Source: Proteromonas lacertae (lineage: Eukaryota > Sar > Bigyra > Opalinata > Proteromonadidae). Taken from it: 27,462 nucleotides of DNA. Shown here in pieces: positions 9,923-20,600 of this stretch (the first letter of the stretch is position 1; every line of letters begins with the position of its first letter). The notes under the pieces were generated by a model. That model did no database searches. It saw only the letters and a program-made list of their open reading frames with translations, and was not told where the DNA came from. Location of the stretch: positions 1 to 27,462 of the forward strand of contig NGBS01000647.1 of NCBI GenBank assembly GCA_002245135.1, given 5' to 3'. Position numbers and translations under genes: made by a program.

Positions 9923-11122
9923 ATGTTTACTGAGATTCGTGGTAATTTAGAAATACCTGAAGATATATTAACCAATACACCATCTAGAAGGGTTGGGATT
10001 AGTGAGGAAGTTGAGATGAAACACCGATTATTTTGTAGTAATTTGATAAAGGAAGGTGGAATGTTACTTAAACTATATCTTTTTGAATAGAAATGTGTTA
10101 TATTTCTTTAATATAGTATAATCCTCAAGTAGTAATAGTTACATCTCAAATTTTAGCTCACCGTTTTCTATACCGAAAATCGTTAAAAGAATATAGTGCA
10201 TTTCAAAGTAAGAATATAATTAAATCTAGTTTTTATAGTTGCAATGACAACCACATTTTTAGGAAGTAAAATCGAAGAAGAAATAAGAAGTGTGAATAGT
10301 GTAATAAATGTATTTATGCGAATATTTCAACGATATAAAAATATAAAGTGTGTAATACCATCCAGTTGTTTAGAAAGAGTAGAAAAATGGAAATCAATAA
10401 TCTTAAAAACTGAATTAGATATATTAAGTGAATTAGGTTTTCTGTTATACAGTTTAAATGAGCATCCACACAAATATATATTATATTATATATCAGAATT
10501 AGGTGGAAATAAAGAATTGGCTCAAATATCTTGGTATTTTTTAAATGATTGTTTTCATAGTGATATTTGTGTAAAATATAGTGGAGAATGTTTGGCTTGT
10601 AGTGCAATATTATTGGGAAGTAGAAAATTAAAAATAAAATTACCTGATAATCCTCCTTGGTGGAAATTATTTCATAATGATGGAAAGAATATCATTTTTA
10701 TATTAATTTTCATATTTTTATTATTATTTCTTTAATTTTATGTAATTATTAATGAGATATGTAATAGAATAATGGAATTATACGAATATCCAAAAATAGA
10801 CTGGCTTGATTCCTTGTTTGAAGATAGTATAGAAAATTCAGAAATAACAAAAAACGAGTTGTTAAGTGAAGAAGAAAAAGAAGAAGAAGAATATGAAAAA
10901 GTGATAAGTAGTATTAATGATAAAATAGAGAATAATGAAAATAATAGAAAAAGTATATCATCATCCTCTTCCTCATCATCAACATCATCTTCCTCATCAT
11001 CATCAACATCATCTCAATCATATAGAAGAAATAAACATCATCATAAAAGATATAGTAGAAGTAGGAGTAGGAGTGGTAGTAGGAGAAGAAAACATAGATA
11101 TAATAGACATTCTCACCATTAG
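9923..11122 (+). CDS. CCNL: Cyclin L (RS-domain transcription/splicing cyclin)
   Basis: Partner cyclin of CDK11/CDK12-type kinases in pre-mRNA synthesis and splicing, nuclear. Exons as I model them: 9923-10074, 10122-10207, 10239-10688, 10746-11122, total 1065 nt, 354 residues. Family blocks run in order: TPSRRVGISEE, LIKEGGMLLKL followed by PQVVIVTSQ and HRFLYRKS, TFLGSKIEEE, VINVF, ILSELGFLL, EHPHKYI, WYFLNDC, ACSAILLGSRK, LPDNPPWWKLF, INEICNRIMELYEYPK. These track plant and animal cyclin L closely. The C-terminus is a Ser tract followed by SRSRSRSGSRRRKHR, the RS domain that marks cyclin L. The middle intron (10208-10238) is GTAAGA...TAG. The other two lack GT-AG ends and fit AT-AA introns (listed separately); with them the cyclin core is gap-free. 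The start lies 71 bp from the divergent clathrin pseudogene. Confidence 0.88.
10075..10121 (+). other. Candidate U12-type AT-AA intron 1 of cyclin L (47 nt)
   Basis: Begins ATATCTTTTT (U12 5' site consensus RTATCCTTT), contains TTTCTTTAAT (U12 branch site consensus TTCCTTRAY) and ends TATAA nine bases later. Removing it joins CTT AAA CT to T CCT CAA, giving LLKL-PQVV exactly as in other cyclins L. There is no GT-AG solution that keeps the conserved LLKL block. Confidence 0.65.
10689..10745 (+). other. Candidate U12-type AT-AA intron 3 of cyclin L (57 nt)
   Basis: Begins ATATCATTTTT, contains the same TTTCTTTAAT and ends TGTAA nine bases later, the same spacing as the first candidate. Removing it joins GGA AAG A to TT ATT AAT GAG, restoring HNDGK-IINEIC, the expected cyclin L sequence after PPWWKLF. 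Unspliced, the frame hits TAA at 10733. No GT lies in this stretch before that stop. Confidence 0.65.
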
Positions 11123-11162
11123 AATTAATTTGTAATTTCTTTTTATTTTTTAAGTATGATAT

Positions 11163-11171
11163 TCTACAATC
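11163..11171. repeat. Target-site duplication, left copy, element 1
   Basis: TCTACAATC directly abuts the left end of element 1. The same 9 bases follow its right end at 14234-14242. The match is perfect. Confidence 0.92.
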
Positions 11172-11650
11172 GGAAAGTTGCGAATTGGACTCGAGTTCAA
11201 AATTTGAACTCGGTACTTCCAGCCACTTTACAGCGCTAATATTAAAATTTCATTGACTTTTGTAATTAAATTAAACTATTCTGAAATGCGTGTTGAATTT
11301 GGACAACATCAATGTTAGTCATTAGAAACATCATTAGAATTTTGTACATAAATCTATTGTACATAATATGTATACACTGGACCTCCAGTTTTAAATCTAA
11401 TTATTTTGATAGTTCAAGAGAAAATTCAAAAAAAGAAATATTGACACAAGCTTTGGCTTGATCAAATTTGAATTTATTTAAATTTTGAACTCGCTCTTTG
11501 TATGCGAAGAGAATATTCAATTTTAATAATCATTTGACATGTATAAGTTTTAATTATTTAATTTAAACTATAAAAATACAAGTAATACAAGAAATTATCT
11601 AGATCGTTAAGATTAGAAGAGATTACGAAATACTCAATAACAACGTAATA

Positions 11651-12340
11651 TTAACTATCAATTTATTTCGATTTAGAACAAACTAACATAATTCTTTCTA
11701 ATCTTCGATTTTGTACTCATTTCATTCTATATATTATACTCAATTATATATACATTATACAATAACCATTTTTAACTATCAGTTTACTTCGATTTAGAAC
11801 AAACTAACATAATTCTTTCTAATCTTCGATTTTGTACTCATTTCATTCTATATATTATACTCAATTATATATACATTATACAATAACCATTTTTAACTAT
11901 CAGTTTACTTCGATTTAGAACAAACTAACATAATTCTTTCTAATCTTCGATTTTGTACTCATTTCATTCTATATATTATACTCAATTATATATACATTAT
12001 ACAATAACCATTTTTAACTATCAGTTTACTTCGATTTAGAACAAACTAACATAATTCTTTCTAATCTTCGATTTTGTACTCATTTCATTCTATATATTAT
12101 ACTCAATTATATATACATTATACAATAACCATTTTTAACTATCAGTTTACTTCGATTTAGAACAAACTAACATAATTCTTTCTAATCTTCGATTTTGTAC
12201 TCATTTCATTCTATATATTATACTCAATTATATATACATTATACAATAACCATTTTTAACTATCAGTTTACTTCGATTTAGAACAAACTAACATAATTCT
12301 TTCTAATCTTCGATTTTGTACTCATTTCATTCTATATATT
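11651..12340 (+). repeat. 121-bp tandem repeat array, short arm of element 1 (5.7 units)
   Basis: The period is exactly 121 bp, measured by TTAACTATC starts at 11651, 11772, 11893, 12014, 12135 and 12256. The outermost unit reads CAATTTATTTCG at the variant site; the others read CAGTTTACTTCG. The last unit is cut at the junction with the core. Confidence 0.95.
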
Positions 12341-12545
12341 TTAACTATCAAATCCTTTTTTCTTCCATCAACAATGGAATGAGTTGAATCTTTATTTAAT
12401 TTATATAGGATTTTTACAAATCCATTTTCAATACTTACATGATTCATACAGCAAAGTATTAATTACAAGGGATGTGAGGATAGTACAAATAACAAAATAG
12501 AAAGATTCAGTAACGGATATTTTTCATTTTAAAATAATAGTTTAA
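12341..12545 (+). other. Unique core of element 1
   Basis: A 205-bp non-repeated spacer between the inverted arrays, with no open frame or known motif. Its reverse complement is the core of element 2 (16877-17081), which fixes their relative orientation. Confidence 0.8.
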
Positions 12546-13754
12546 AATGGTTATTGTATAATGTATATATAATTGAGTATAATATATAGAATGAAATGAG
12601 TACAAAATCGAAGATTAGAAAGAATTATGTTAGTTTGTTCTAAATCGAAGTAAACTGATAGTTAAAAATGGTTATTGTATAATGTATATATAATTGAGTA
12701 TAATATATAGAATGAAATGAGTACAAAATCGAAGATTAGAAAGAATTATGTTAGTTTGTTCTAAATCGAAGTAAACTGATAGTTAAAAATGGTTATTGTA
12801 TAATGTATATATAATTGAGTATAATATATAGAATGAAATGAGTACAAAATCGAAGATTAGAAAGAATTATGTTAGTTTGTTCTAAATCGAAGTAAATTGA
12901 TAGTTAAAAATGGTTATTGTATAATGTATATATAATTGAGTATAATATATAGAATGAAATGAGTACAAAATCGAAGATTAGAAAGAATTATGTTAGTTTG
13001 TTCTAAATCGAAGTAAATTGATAGTTAAAAATGGTTATTGTATAATGTATATATAATTGAGTATAATATATAGAATGAAATGAGTACAAAATCGAAGATT
13101 AGAAAGAATTATGTTAGTTTGTTCTAAATCGAAGTAAACTGATAGTTAAAAATGGTTATTGTATAATGTATATATAATTGAGTATAATATATAGAATGAA
13201 ATGAGTACAAAATCGAAGATTAGAAAGAATTATGTTAGTTTGTTCTAAATCGAAGTAAATTGATAGTTAAAAATGGTTATTGTATAATGTATATATAATT
13301 GAGTATAATATATAGAATGAAATGAGTACAAAATCGAAGATTAGAAAGAATTATGTTAGTTTGTTCTAAATCGAAGTAAACTGATAGTTAAAAATGGTTA
13401 TTGTATAATGTATATATAATTGAGTATAATATATAGAATGAAATGAGTACAAAATCGAAGATTAGAAAGAATTATGTTAGTTTGTTCTAAATCGAAGTAA
13501 ATTGATAGTTAAAAATGGTTATTGTATAATGTATATATAATTGAGTATAATATATAGAATGAAATGAGTACAAAATCGAAGATTAGAAAGAATTATGTTA
13601 GTTTGTTCTAAATCGAAGTAAATTGATAGTTAAAAATGGTTATTGTATAATGTATATATAATTGAGTATAATATATAGAATGAAATGAGTACAAAATCGA
13701 AGATTAGAAAGAATTATGTTAGTTTGTTCTAAATCGAAATAAATTGATAGTTAA
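12546..13754 (-). repeat. 121-bp tandem repeat array, long arm of element 1 (10 units)
   Basis: Ten 121-bp units in the opposite orientation to the short-arm array. A C/T variant (AAACTGATAG or AAATTGATAG) marks the units. Reading inward from the outer end, the order is terminal, T, T, C, T, C, T, T, C, C. The same order appears in element 2. Confidence 0.95.
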
Positions 13755-14233
13755 TATTACGTTGTTATTGAGTATTTCGTAATCTCTTCTAATCTTAACG
13801 ATCTAGATAATTTCTTGTATTACTTGTATTTTTATAGTTTAAATTAAATAATTAAAACTTATACATGTCAAATGATTATTAAAATTGAATATTCTCTTCG
13901 CATACAAAGAGCGAGTTCAAAATTTAAATAAATTCAAATTTGATCAAGCCAAAGCTTGTGTCAATATTTCTTTTTTTGAATTTTCTCTTGAACTATCAAA
14001 ATAATTAGATTTAAAACTGGAGGTCCAGTGTATACATATTATGTACAATAGATTTATGTACAAAATTCTAATGATGTTTCTAATGACTAACATTGATGTT
14101 GTCCAAATTCAACACGCATTTCAGAATAGTTTAATTTAATTACAAAAGTCAATGAAATTTTAATATTAGCGCTGTAAAGTGGCTGGAAGTACCGAGTTCA
14201 AATTTTGAACTCGAGTCCAATTCGCAACTTTCC

Positions 14234-14242
14234 TCTACAATC
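14234..14242. repeat. Target-site duplication, right copy, element 1
   Basis: TCTACAATC, identical to 11163-11171. Confidence 0.92.
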
Positions 14243-15188
14243 ATCCATTTGACATTTTAACCATATCACATAAATCTTTACATAGTATATCTCCTTCATT
14301 TTTATATTCTGTTATGTCTATTGTTTTTAAAATAGTAAAATTAGTTGTTTTTACTTAATAATAACTTCATTTTTTCTCGAACAAAATTCAATCAGAAAAG
14401 ATATATAAAAGTCACTTACTAGACTTGAGTGTTATATATATTATTACTATATATTACTTATATTATATACTATATATTACCTCTATGTTATGTTTTTATT
14501 TAGTAAAATGATAATAACAGTATAATATTATGATTTTCCATATTACATATATGAAATTAATGTTAAATATATTCAAAATAGTATATATACATTTATAAAA
14601 AATGAAAATATAAAACCTAATTATGAATGTTTTGGAGAGAAAGAAGAAGAAATCTACTGTATTGTATGTGATAAAAATAATAACAATATCCAATTAATGA
14701 TAATAATAATTTAGAGAATATATCAAATTACGAAAATCTAATGAGTTATAATGTAGATGATATACACCCTATGTCAAAAATTATGAGATATTTAATTGCA
14801 TAAAGAGTTTTTAAACAAAAACTATAAAACATAACTATATTAGTACAAATCCATCAAAATTCCAGCAATCATCATCACCAAGAATATTTTTATCAATCAC
14901 ATTACTAAAATCATATAAATTGAATTTTCGTCTTGCTCGAAATAGCTTCTTTGATATTGATACAATTCTTAGTATTGTTTTTGAATTTCACTTACTTAAT
15001 AAATGACAATATCAGATTTTGAATTTCATACATAAATAAAAAATAAAGTATTAAAAAGTAGCTACAGTAATGCTGAATCGCTTAAAGCTAAAATTAAGTT
15101 CGAATGGAGAAGATACGATATAAAAAAGTTTCGATTTATACAAAATAATTGGAAGAAAAGAATGTCGTATGTGATACAACAGAAGGAT
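14243..15188 (+). pseudogene. Inter-element segment with pieces of a decayed gene
   Basis: No intact gene is seen, but coding-like patches lie on the plus strand. About 14530-14690 reads as YIQNSIYTF, then PNYECFGEKEEEIYCIVCDK. About 14697-14802 reads as NVDDIHPMSKIMRYLIA before a stop, in a frame one base off the first. About 14862-14998 contains NFRLARNSFFDIDTIL. About 15061-15188 reads SLKAKIKFEWRRYD and NNWKKRMSYVIQQ, and continues past element 2 at 18260. The patches have W, C and charged residues unlike chance AT-rich translation, but in-frame TAA codons and frame changes separate them. I do not recognise the family. On the minus strand a possible two-exon ORF of about 30 codons lies at 14374-14256, with no support beyond an open frame and a GT-AG intron. 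Confidence 0.35.
15180..15188. repeat. Target-site duplication, left copy, element 2
   Basis: CAGAAGGAT directly abuts the left end of element 2 and is repeated perfectly at 18251-18259. Confidence 0.92.
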
Positions 15189-15667
15189 GGAAAGTTGCGA
15201 ATTGGACTCGAGTTCAAAATTTGAACTCGGTACTTCCAGCCACTTTACAGCGCTAATATTAAAATTTCATTGACTTTTGTAATTAAATTAAACTATTCTG
15301 AAATGCGTGTTGAATTTGGACAACATCAATGTTAGTCATTAGAAACATCATTAGAATTTTGTACATAAATCTATTGTACATAATATGTATACACTGGACC
15401 TCCAGTTTTAAATCTAATTATTTTGATAGTTCAAGAGAAAATTCAAAAAAAGAAATATTGACACAAGCTTTGGCTTGATCAAATTTGAATTTATTTAAAT
15501 TTTGAACTCGCTCTTTGTATGCGAAGAGAATATTCAATTTTAATAATCATTTGACATGTATAAGTTTTAATTATTTAATTTAAACTATAAAAATACAAGT
15601 AATACAAGAAATTATCTAGATCGTTAAGATTAGAAGAGATTACGAAATACTCAATAACAACGTAATA

Positions 15668-16876
15668 TTAACTATCAATTTATTTCGATTTAGAACAAAC
15701 TAACATAATTCTTTCTAATCTTCGATTTTGTACTCATTTCATTCTATATATTATACTCAATTATATATACATTATACAATAACCATTTTTAACTATCAAT
15801 TTACTTCGATTTAGAACAAACTAACATAATTCTTTCTAATCTTCGATTTTGTACTCATTTCATTCTATATATTATACTCAATTATATATACATTATACAA
15901 TAACCATTTTTAACTATCAATTTACTTCGATTTAGAACAAACTAACATAATTCTTTCTAATCTTCGATTTTGTACTCATTTCATTCTATATATTATACTC
16001 AATTATATATACATTATACAATAACCATTTTTAACTATCAGTTTACTTCGATTTAGAACAAACTAACATAATTCTTTCTAATCTTCGATTTTGTACTCAT
16101 TTCATTCTATATATTATACTCAATTATATATACATTATACAATAACCATTTTTAACTATCAATTTACTTCGATTTAGAACAAACTAACATAATTCTTTCT
16201 AATCTTCGATTTTGTACTCATTTCATTCTATATATTATACTCAATTATATATACATTATACAATAACCATTTTTAACTATCAGTTTACTTCGATTTAGAA
16301 CAAACTAACATAATTCTTTCTAATCTTCGATTTTGTACTCATTTCATTCTATATATTATACTCAATTATATATACATTATACAATAACCATTTTTAACTA
16401 TCAATTTACTTCGATTTAGAACAAACTAACATAATTCTTTCTAATCTTCGATTTTGTACTCATTTCATTCTATATATTATACTCAATTATATATACATTA
16501 TACAATAACCATTTTTAACTATCAATTTACTTCGATTTAGAACAAACTAACATAATTCTTTCTAATCTTCGATTTTGTACTCATTTCATTCTATATATTA
16601 TACTCAATTATATATACATTATACAATAACCATTTTTAACTATCAGTTTACTTCGATTTAGAACAAACTAACATAATTCTTTCTAATCTTCGATTTTGTA
16701 CTCATTTCATTCTATATATTATACTCAATTATATATACATTATACAATAACCATTTTTAACTATCAGTTTACTTCGATTTAGAACAAACTAACATAATTC
16801 TTTCTAATCTTCGATTTTGTACTCATTTCATTCTATATATTATACTCAATTATATATACATTATACAATAACCATT
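15668..16876 (+). repeat. 121-bp tandem repeat array, long arm of element 2 (10 units)
   Basis: Inverted counterpart of 12546-13754, with the same variant order from the outer end (terminal, T, T, C, T, C, T, T, C, C). Confidence 0.95.
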
Positions 16877-17081
16877 TTAAACTATTATTTTAAAATGAAA
16901 AATATCCGTTACTGAATCTTTCTATTTTGTTATTTGTACTATCCTCACATCCCTTGTAATTAATACTTTGCTGTATGAATCATGTAAGTATTGAAAATGG
17001 ATTTGTAAAAATCCTATATAAATTAAATAAAGATTCAACTCATTCCATTGTTGATGGAAGAAAAAAGGATTTGATAGTTAA
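16877..17081 (-). other. Unique core of element 2
   Basis: Reverse complement of the core at 12341-12545, with no open frame or known motif. Confidence 0.8.
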
Positions 17082-17771
17082 AATATATAGAATGAAATGA
17101 GTACAAAATCGAAGATTAGAAAGAATTATGTTAGTTTGTTCTAAATCGAAGTAAACTGATAGTTAAAAATGGTTATTGTATAATGTATATATAATTGAGT
17201 ATAATATATAGAATGAAATGAGTACAAAATCGAAGATTAGAAAGAATTATGTTAGTTTGTTCTAAATCGAAGTAAACTGATAGTTAAAAATGGTTATTGT
17301 ATAATGTATATATAATTGAGTATAATATATAGAATGAAATGAGTACAAAATCGAAGATTAGAAAGAATTATGTTAGTTTGTTCTAAATCGAAGTAAACTG
17401 ATAGTTAAAAATGGTTATTGTATAATGTATATATAATTGAGTATAATATATAGAATGAAATGAGTACAAAATCGAAGATTAGAAAGAATTATGTTAGTTT
17501 GTTCTAAATCGAAGTAAACTGATAGTTAAAAATGGTTATTGTATAATGTATATATAATTGAGTATAATATATAGAATGAAATGAGTACAAAATCGAAGAT
17601 TAGAAAGAATTATGTTAGTTTGTTCTAAATCGAAGTAAACTGATAGTTAAAAATGGTTATTGTATAATGTATATATAATTGAGTATAATATATAGAATGA
17701 AATGAGTACAAAATCGAAGATTAGAAAGAATTATGTTAGTTTGTTCTAAATCGAAATAAATTGATAGTTAA
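17082..17771 (-). repeat. 121-bp tandem repeat array, short arm of element 2 (5.7 units)
   Basis: Inverted counterpart of 11651-12340. All internal units carry the C variant and the outermost unit the ATAAATTGATAG form. Confidence 0.95.
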
Positions 17772-18250
17772 TATTACGTTGTTATTGAGTATTTCGTAAT
17801 CTCTTCTAATCTTAACGATCTAGATAATTTCTTGTATTACTTGTATTTTTATAGTTTAAATTAAATAATTAAAACTTATACATGTCAAATGATTATTAAA
17901 ATTGAATATTCTCTTCGCATACAAAGAGCGAGTTCAAAATTTAAATAAATTCAAATTTGATCAAGCCAAAGCTTGTGTCAATATTTCTTTTTTTGAATTT
18001 TCTCTTGAACTATCAAAATAATTAGATTTAAAACTGGAGGTCCAGTGTATACATATTATGTACAATAGATTTATGTACAAAATTCTAATGATGTTTCTAA
18101 TGACTAACATTGATGTTGTCCAAATTCAACACGCATTTCAGAATAGTTTAATTTAATTACAAAAGTCAATGAAATTTTAATATTAGCGCTGTAAAGTGGC
18201 TGGAAGTACCGAGTTCAAATTTTGAACTCGAGTCCAATTCGCAACTTTCC

Positions 18251-18259
18251 CAGAAGGAT
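18251..18259. repeat. Target-site duplication, right copy, element 2
   Basis: CAGAAGGAT, identical to 15180-15188. Confidence 0.92.
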
Positions 18260-18623
18260 GGCTGTGGATATAATTAATATTTTCTATTATTTTCTATATA
18301 ATATTTAATTAATCTTACATTGAGATTTTACACTATAGGTCCAATAAATATATTTATCGATAATTATATCCATTATTTCTACTCCTATATTTAATCTGAA
18401 TGCATTTCCTAACAAATTTAATACTGTATTTAAAATACATAATTAGCTGCAAATGTCTAAATATAATGCTTTTAAAATTCTCATATAAATTCTTCACTTT
18501 TCTATCTTTTCTAATTATACAAATCTAGCAAATTAAATATAGATTATACTTGAATATAATCATAAACAGAGAATAATAAATTGAAAATGTAATTTGTACA
18601 TGTAAATTACTTTCAAAAAGGAA
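18260..18623. other. Gene-free stretch before the pseudokinase gene
   Basis: The first 24 bases end the open frame interrupted by element 2 (stop TAA at 18281). The remaining roughly 340 bp are AT-rich with no coding patch, repeat or RNA gene that I can see. It probably holds the promoter of the gene starting at 18624. Confidence 0.4.
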
Positions 18624-20446
18624 ATGAATTTTATTGATTTAAATAATCGCTGTTATAAAAACAGAGATGACTACGATGAAGATAAATTTATTGTATAAGT
18701 TTGTATATAAAAATATAGGAGAGATGTTCGAAAGATGTAGATTTATCGTCAAATATCAAAAAATATATAAAAGTAGATGCTGAACATATGAAGATAATAA
18801 AGATATATAATATTAGTGAATTGTGCAATAAAGATGTTATGAAATTGTTTGAAAAGAACTCATTGTTACAAAGTGTAGATATGAGTAATTTGGTAGTATC
18901 AGATATTATAAGATTGATAAATGAAAGTAAACTGATGTTTATTCGTGGTTATTTTGATGATAGTCTTGAGAATCAGAGACTAGTTAGTTTACTGGATAAT
19001 GAAAGTGATATAGAGGATATATGTAGAGATATATGTGAGTGTATATGTAAATTTGACAGTTTAAATATATATAATGTAAATATAAAACCAAGTAATCTCT
19101 TATATAATAATGAGAATAGAATAAAACTATGTGATATATTAGTGAGAGATTTAAGAAAAGAAAACGAAATAAAAGATATGTTATTTGATTCTCCTGAAAT
19201 ATTAGAAAATAAGGAAATTAATATAGAAAGTGATATTTGGAGTTTTGGTTGTATAATATATTATTTAAGTGAAAAGAAAAAGTTATATAATGATGTGAAA
19301 GAAAAGACAGAATTAATAGAAAGACAAAAACAGTTATTTAAAGAAGAAGAAGATAATGATGAGATAAATAAATGTAAATATAGATTAATATTAAAAGAGA
19401 TGTTAAAAGTGAATATAAGTGATAGAATTCATGTAAATAGTTTAAAAGAAATATTTGAAAGAAAAGATAAAACAAAAGAATTGAATAAATTAGAATGTAA
19501 TTTAATATTGAATAATCCAAATGTTATTTATTATATAAGAAATGATTTACCAATGAGAATAGAAATATTAAATTATATGTTGAATAATGAATGTATATTT
19601 TATAATATAATATATTATATTATATTTAAATTAGATATAATGAATGAAATATCAAATTATTTTTTAAGTTTTCATGAATCCAAATATTTATTCTTTATGA
19701 TCTATTTAATATGGCATAAAGGAAGTGATGAATATACAAATAAAGTTCAAAAATTAGTATGTAGTGAATTTATGAATAGTTTTTATGACTGTGATAAAAC
19801 TATCGAACAAAAGATAATATTAAGCACTTGTGAAAGATTTGACATCGAATTATTTGGTCAAAATATAAGGAATGATGGATTAATCTATTTAAGTGATAAT
19901 TTTTCAGTTATAAGTGAAATAAAGACATTGGATTTGGGTAGTAATAAAATAAGTTATGAAGGAATGTTAATATTTAGTGAAAATATGAAATATTTAAGTA
20001 ATTTAGAAGTATTAGAAATAAGCGATAATGAATTATATGATGAATCAATAGTAGCAATATGTAAAAGAATAAATAGTTTAAAGAAATTAAAAATGTTAGG
20101 TTTAAGTGATGTAAAAATGAGAGAAAATGGTTTTAAGATATTAATTGAAAGTTTAAAAGAATTAAAACTGCTGGAGAAGCTGAATGTAGAAAGAAATAAG
20201 ATAAAAGATGTAGGAATGAGCTATTTAATAAATAATTTGATGAATGTTTGTTATTTAAGTGATTTAGTATTAAATGAATGTGAAATAAGTGAAGAAAAGA
20301 TAGTAGACTTAATAAATAATATAAAACAGTTAAATAATTTGAAGAGATTGAGTTTAAACAATAATAATGTGAAGAATAAACAACTAGTAATGACTAGAAT
20401 AAGTACAATAACTGAATATAACTCAAATGTAACTATTCGAATATAA
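18624..20446 (+). CDS. Pseudokinase with C-terminal leucine-rich repeats
   Basis: Two exons, 18624-18692 and 18719-20446, joined by a 26-nt GTATAA...TAG intron in phase 0; 598 residues. The 5' exon adds 23 residues, and the frame is open from exon 2 acceptor to the later Met at 18788. Residues about 40-230 are kinase-like: MKIIK resembles the beta-3 Lys strand, NVNIKPSNLL stands where HRDIKPSNLL is expected (about residues 143-152), CDI stands where DFG is expected, and DSPEI followed by SDIWSFGCIIYYL matches the APE and alpha-F region. The HRD Asp and the DFG motif are lost and no glycine-rich loop is evident, so catalysis is unlikely. Residues about 430-575 form four or five leucine-rich repeats of about 28-29 residues (LDLGSNKIS, LEISDNELY, LNVERNKIK, LSLNNNNVK), like RNase-inhibitor-type LRRs. 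A scaffold or regulatory role is inferred. Confidence 0.8.
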
Positions 20447-20600
20447 AACTTAATTTTAAATATCATTGTTATTCTATTTGTTTTTATGATTATAATGACA
20501 ATCATCAGACTTATCGTGAGTCACAAAATAAAAAAATAAAAAAATGAAACGAATACATTTCAATAAGAATTTGATTTTTTTCATTTTTTGAATTATCAAG

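Larger units (their letters stand above)
11172..14233 (+). mobile_element. Non-autonomous foldback / Mutator-like DNA transposon, copy 1 (3062 bp)
   Basis: The element starts GGAAAGTTGCGAATTGG and ends with its exact reverse complement. It is flanked by a perfect 9-bp duplication, the size typical of Mutator-like and Foldback elements. Structure: outer inverted arm 11172-11650 (479 bp), a 121-bp tandem array 11651-12340 (5.7 units), a unique core 12341-12545 (205 bp), the inverted array 12546-13754 (10 units), and the outer arm 13755-14233 (479 bp). No open frame of note and no transposase, so it must be moved by an enzyme encoded elsewhere. Near each tip is a short imperfect palindrome (11192-11212). 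The two arms can fold into a hairpin of more than 1 kb. Assignment to the Mutator superfamily rests on the TSD length and arm form, not on protein homology. Confidence 0.88.
15189..18250 (-). mobile_element. Non-autonomous foldback / Mutator-like DNA transposon, copy 2 (3062 bp, inverted)
   Basis: It has the same length as copy 1 and appears to be its exact reverse complement. Outer arms are 15189-15667 and 17772-18250, the 10-unit array 15668-16876, the core 16877-17081 and the 5.7-unit array 17082-17771. The order of C/T variants across all units matches copy 1 read backwards. Its 9-bp duplication (CAGAAGGAT) differs from that of copy 1, so it is a separate insertion event and not a segmental duplication. 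It carries no coding capacity. It sits inside an open frame of the decayed gene: without it, CAA CAG AAG GAT runs on into GGC TGT GGA TAT AAT TAA. Confidence 0.88.

Noticed and set aside
10061-10121. GT-AG model for cyclin L intron 1 using a 4-nt microexon (AAAT between a 28-nt and a 22-nt intron)
   Set aside because: It keeps frame but deletes the strongly conserved LLKL block; the AT-AA model keeps it and is matched by the second unusual intron.
10689-10737. C-terminal membrane segment on cyclin L (IIFILIFIFLLLFL)
   Set aside because: This is the T-rich intron read through to a stop; removing it continues the cyclin fold into INEICNRIMELYEYPK and the RS domain.
11651-13754. CRISPR-like array
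   Set aside because: The 121-bp units abut without variable spacers and occur in a eukaryotic gene context.
11172-18250. LTR retroelement, Polinton or satellite/centromere array
   Set aside because: Ends are inverted, not direct; target duplications are 9 bp; no integrase, polymerase or capsid frame is present; and the 121-bp repeats are confined within two bounded, duplicated-target elements.
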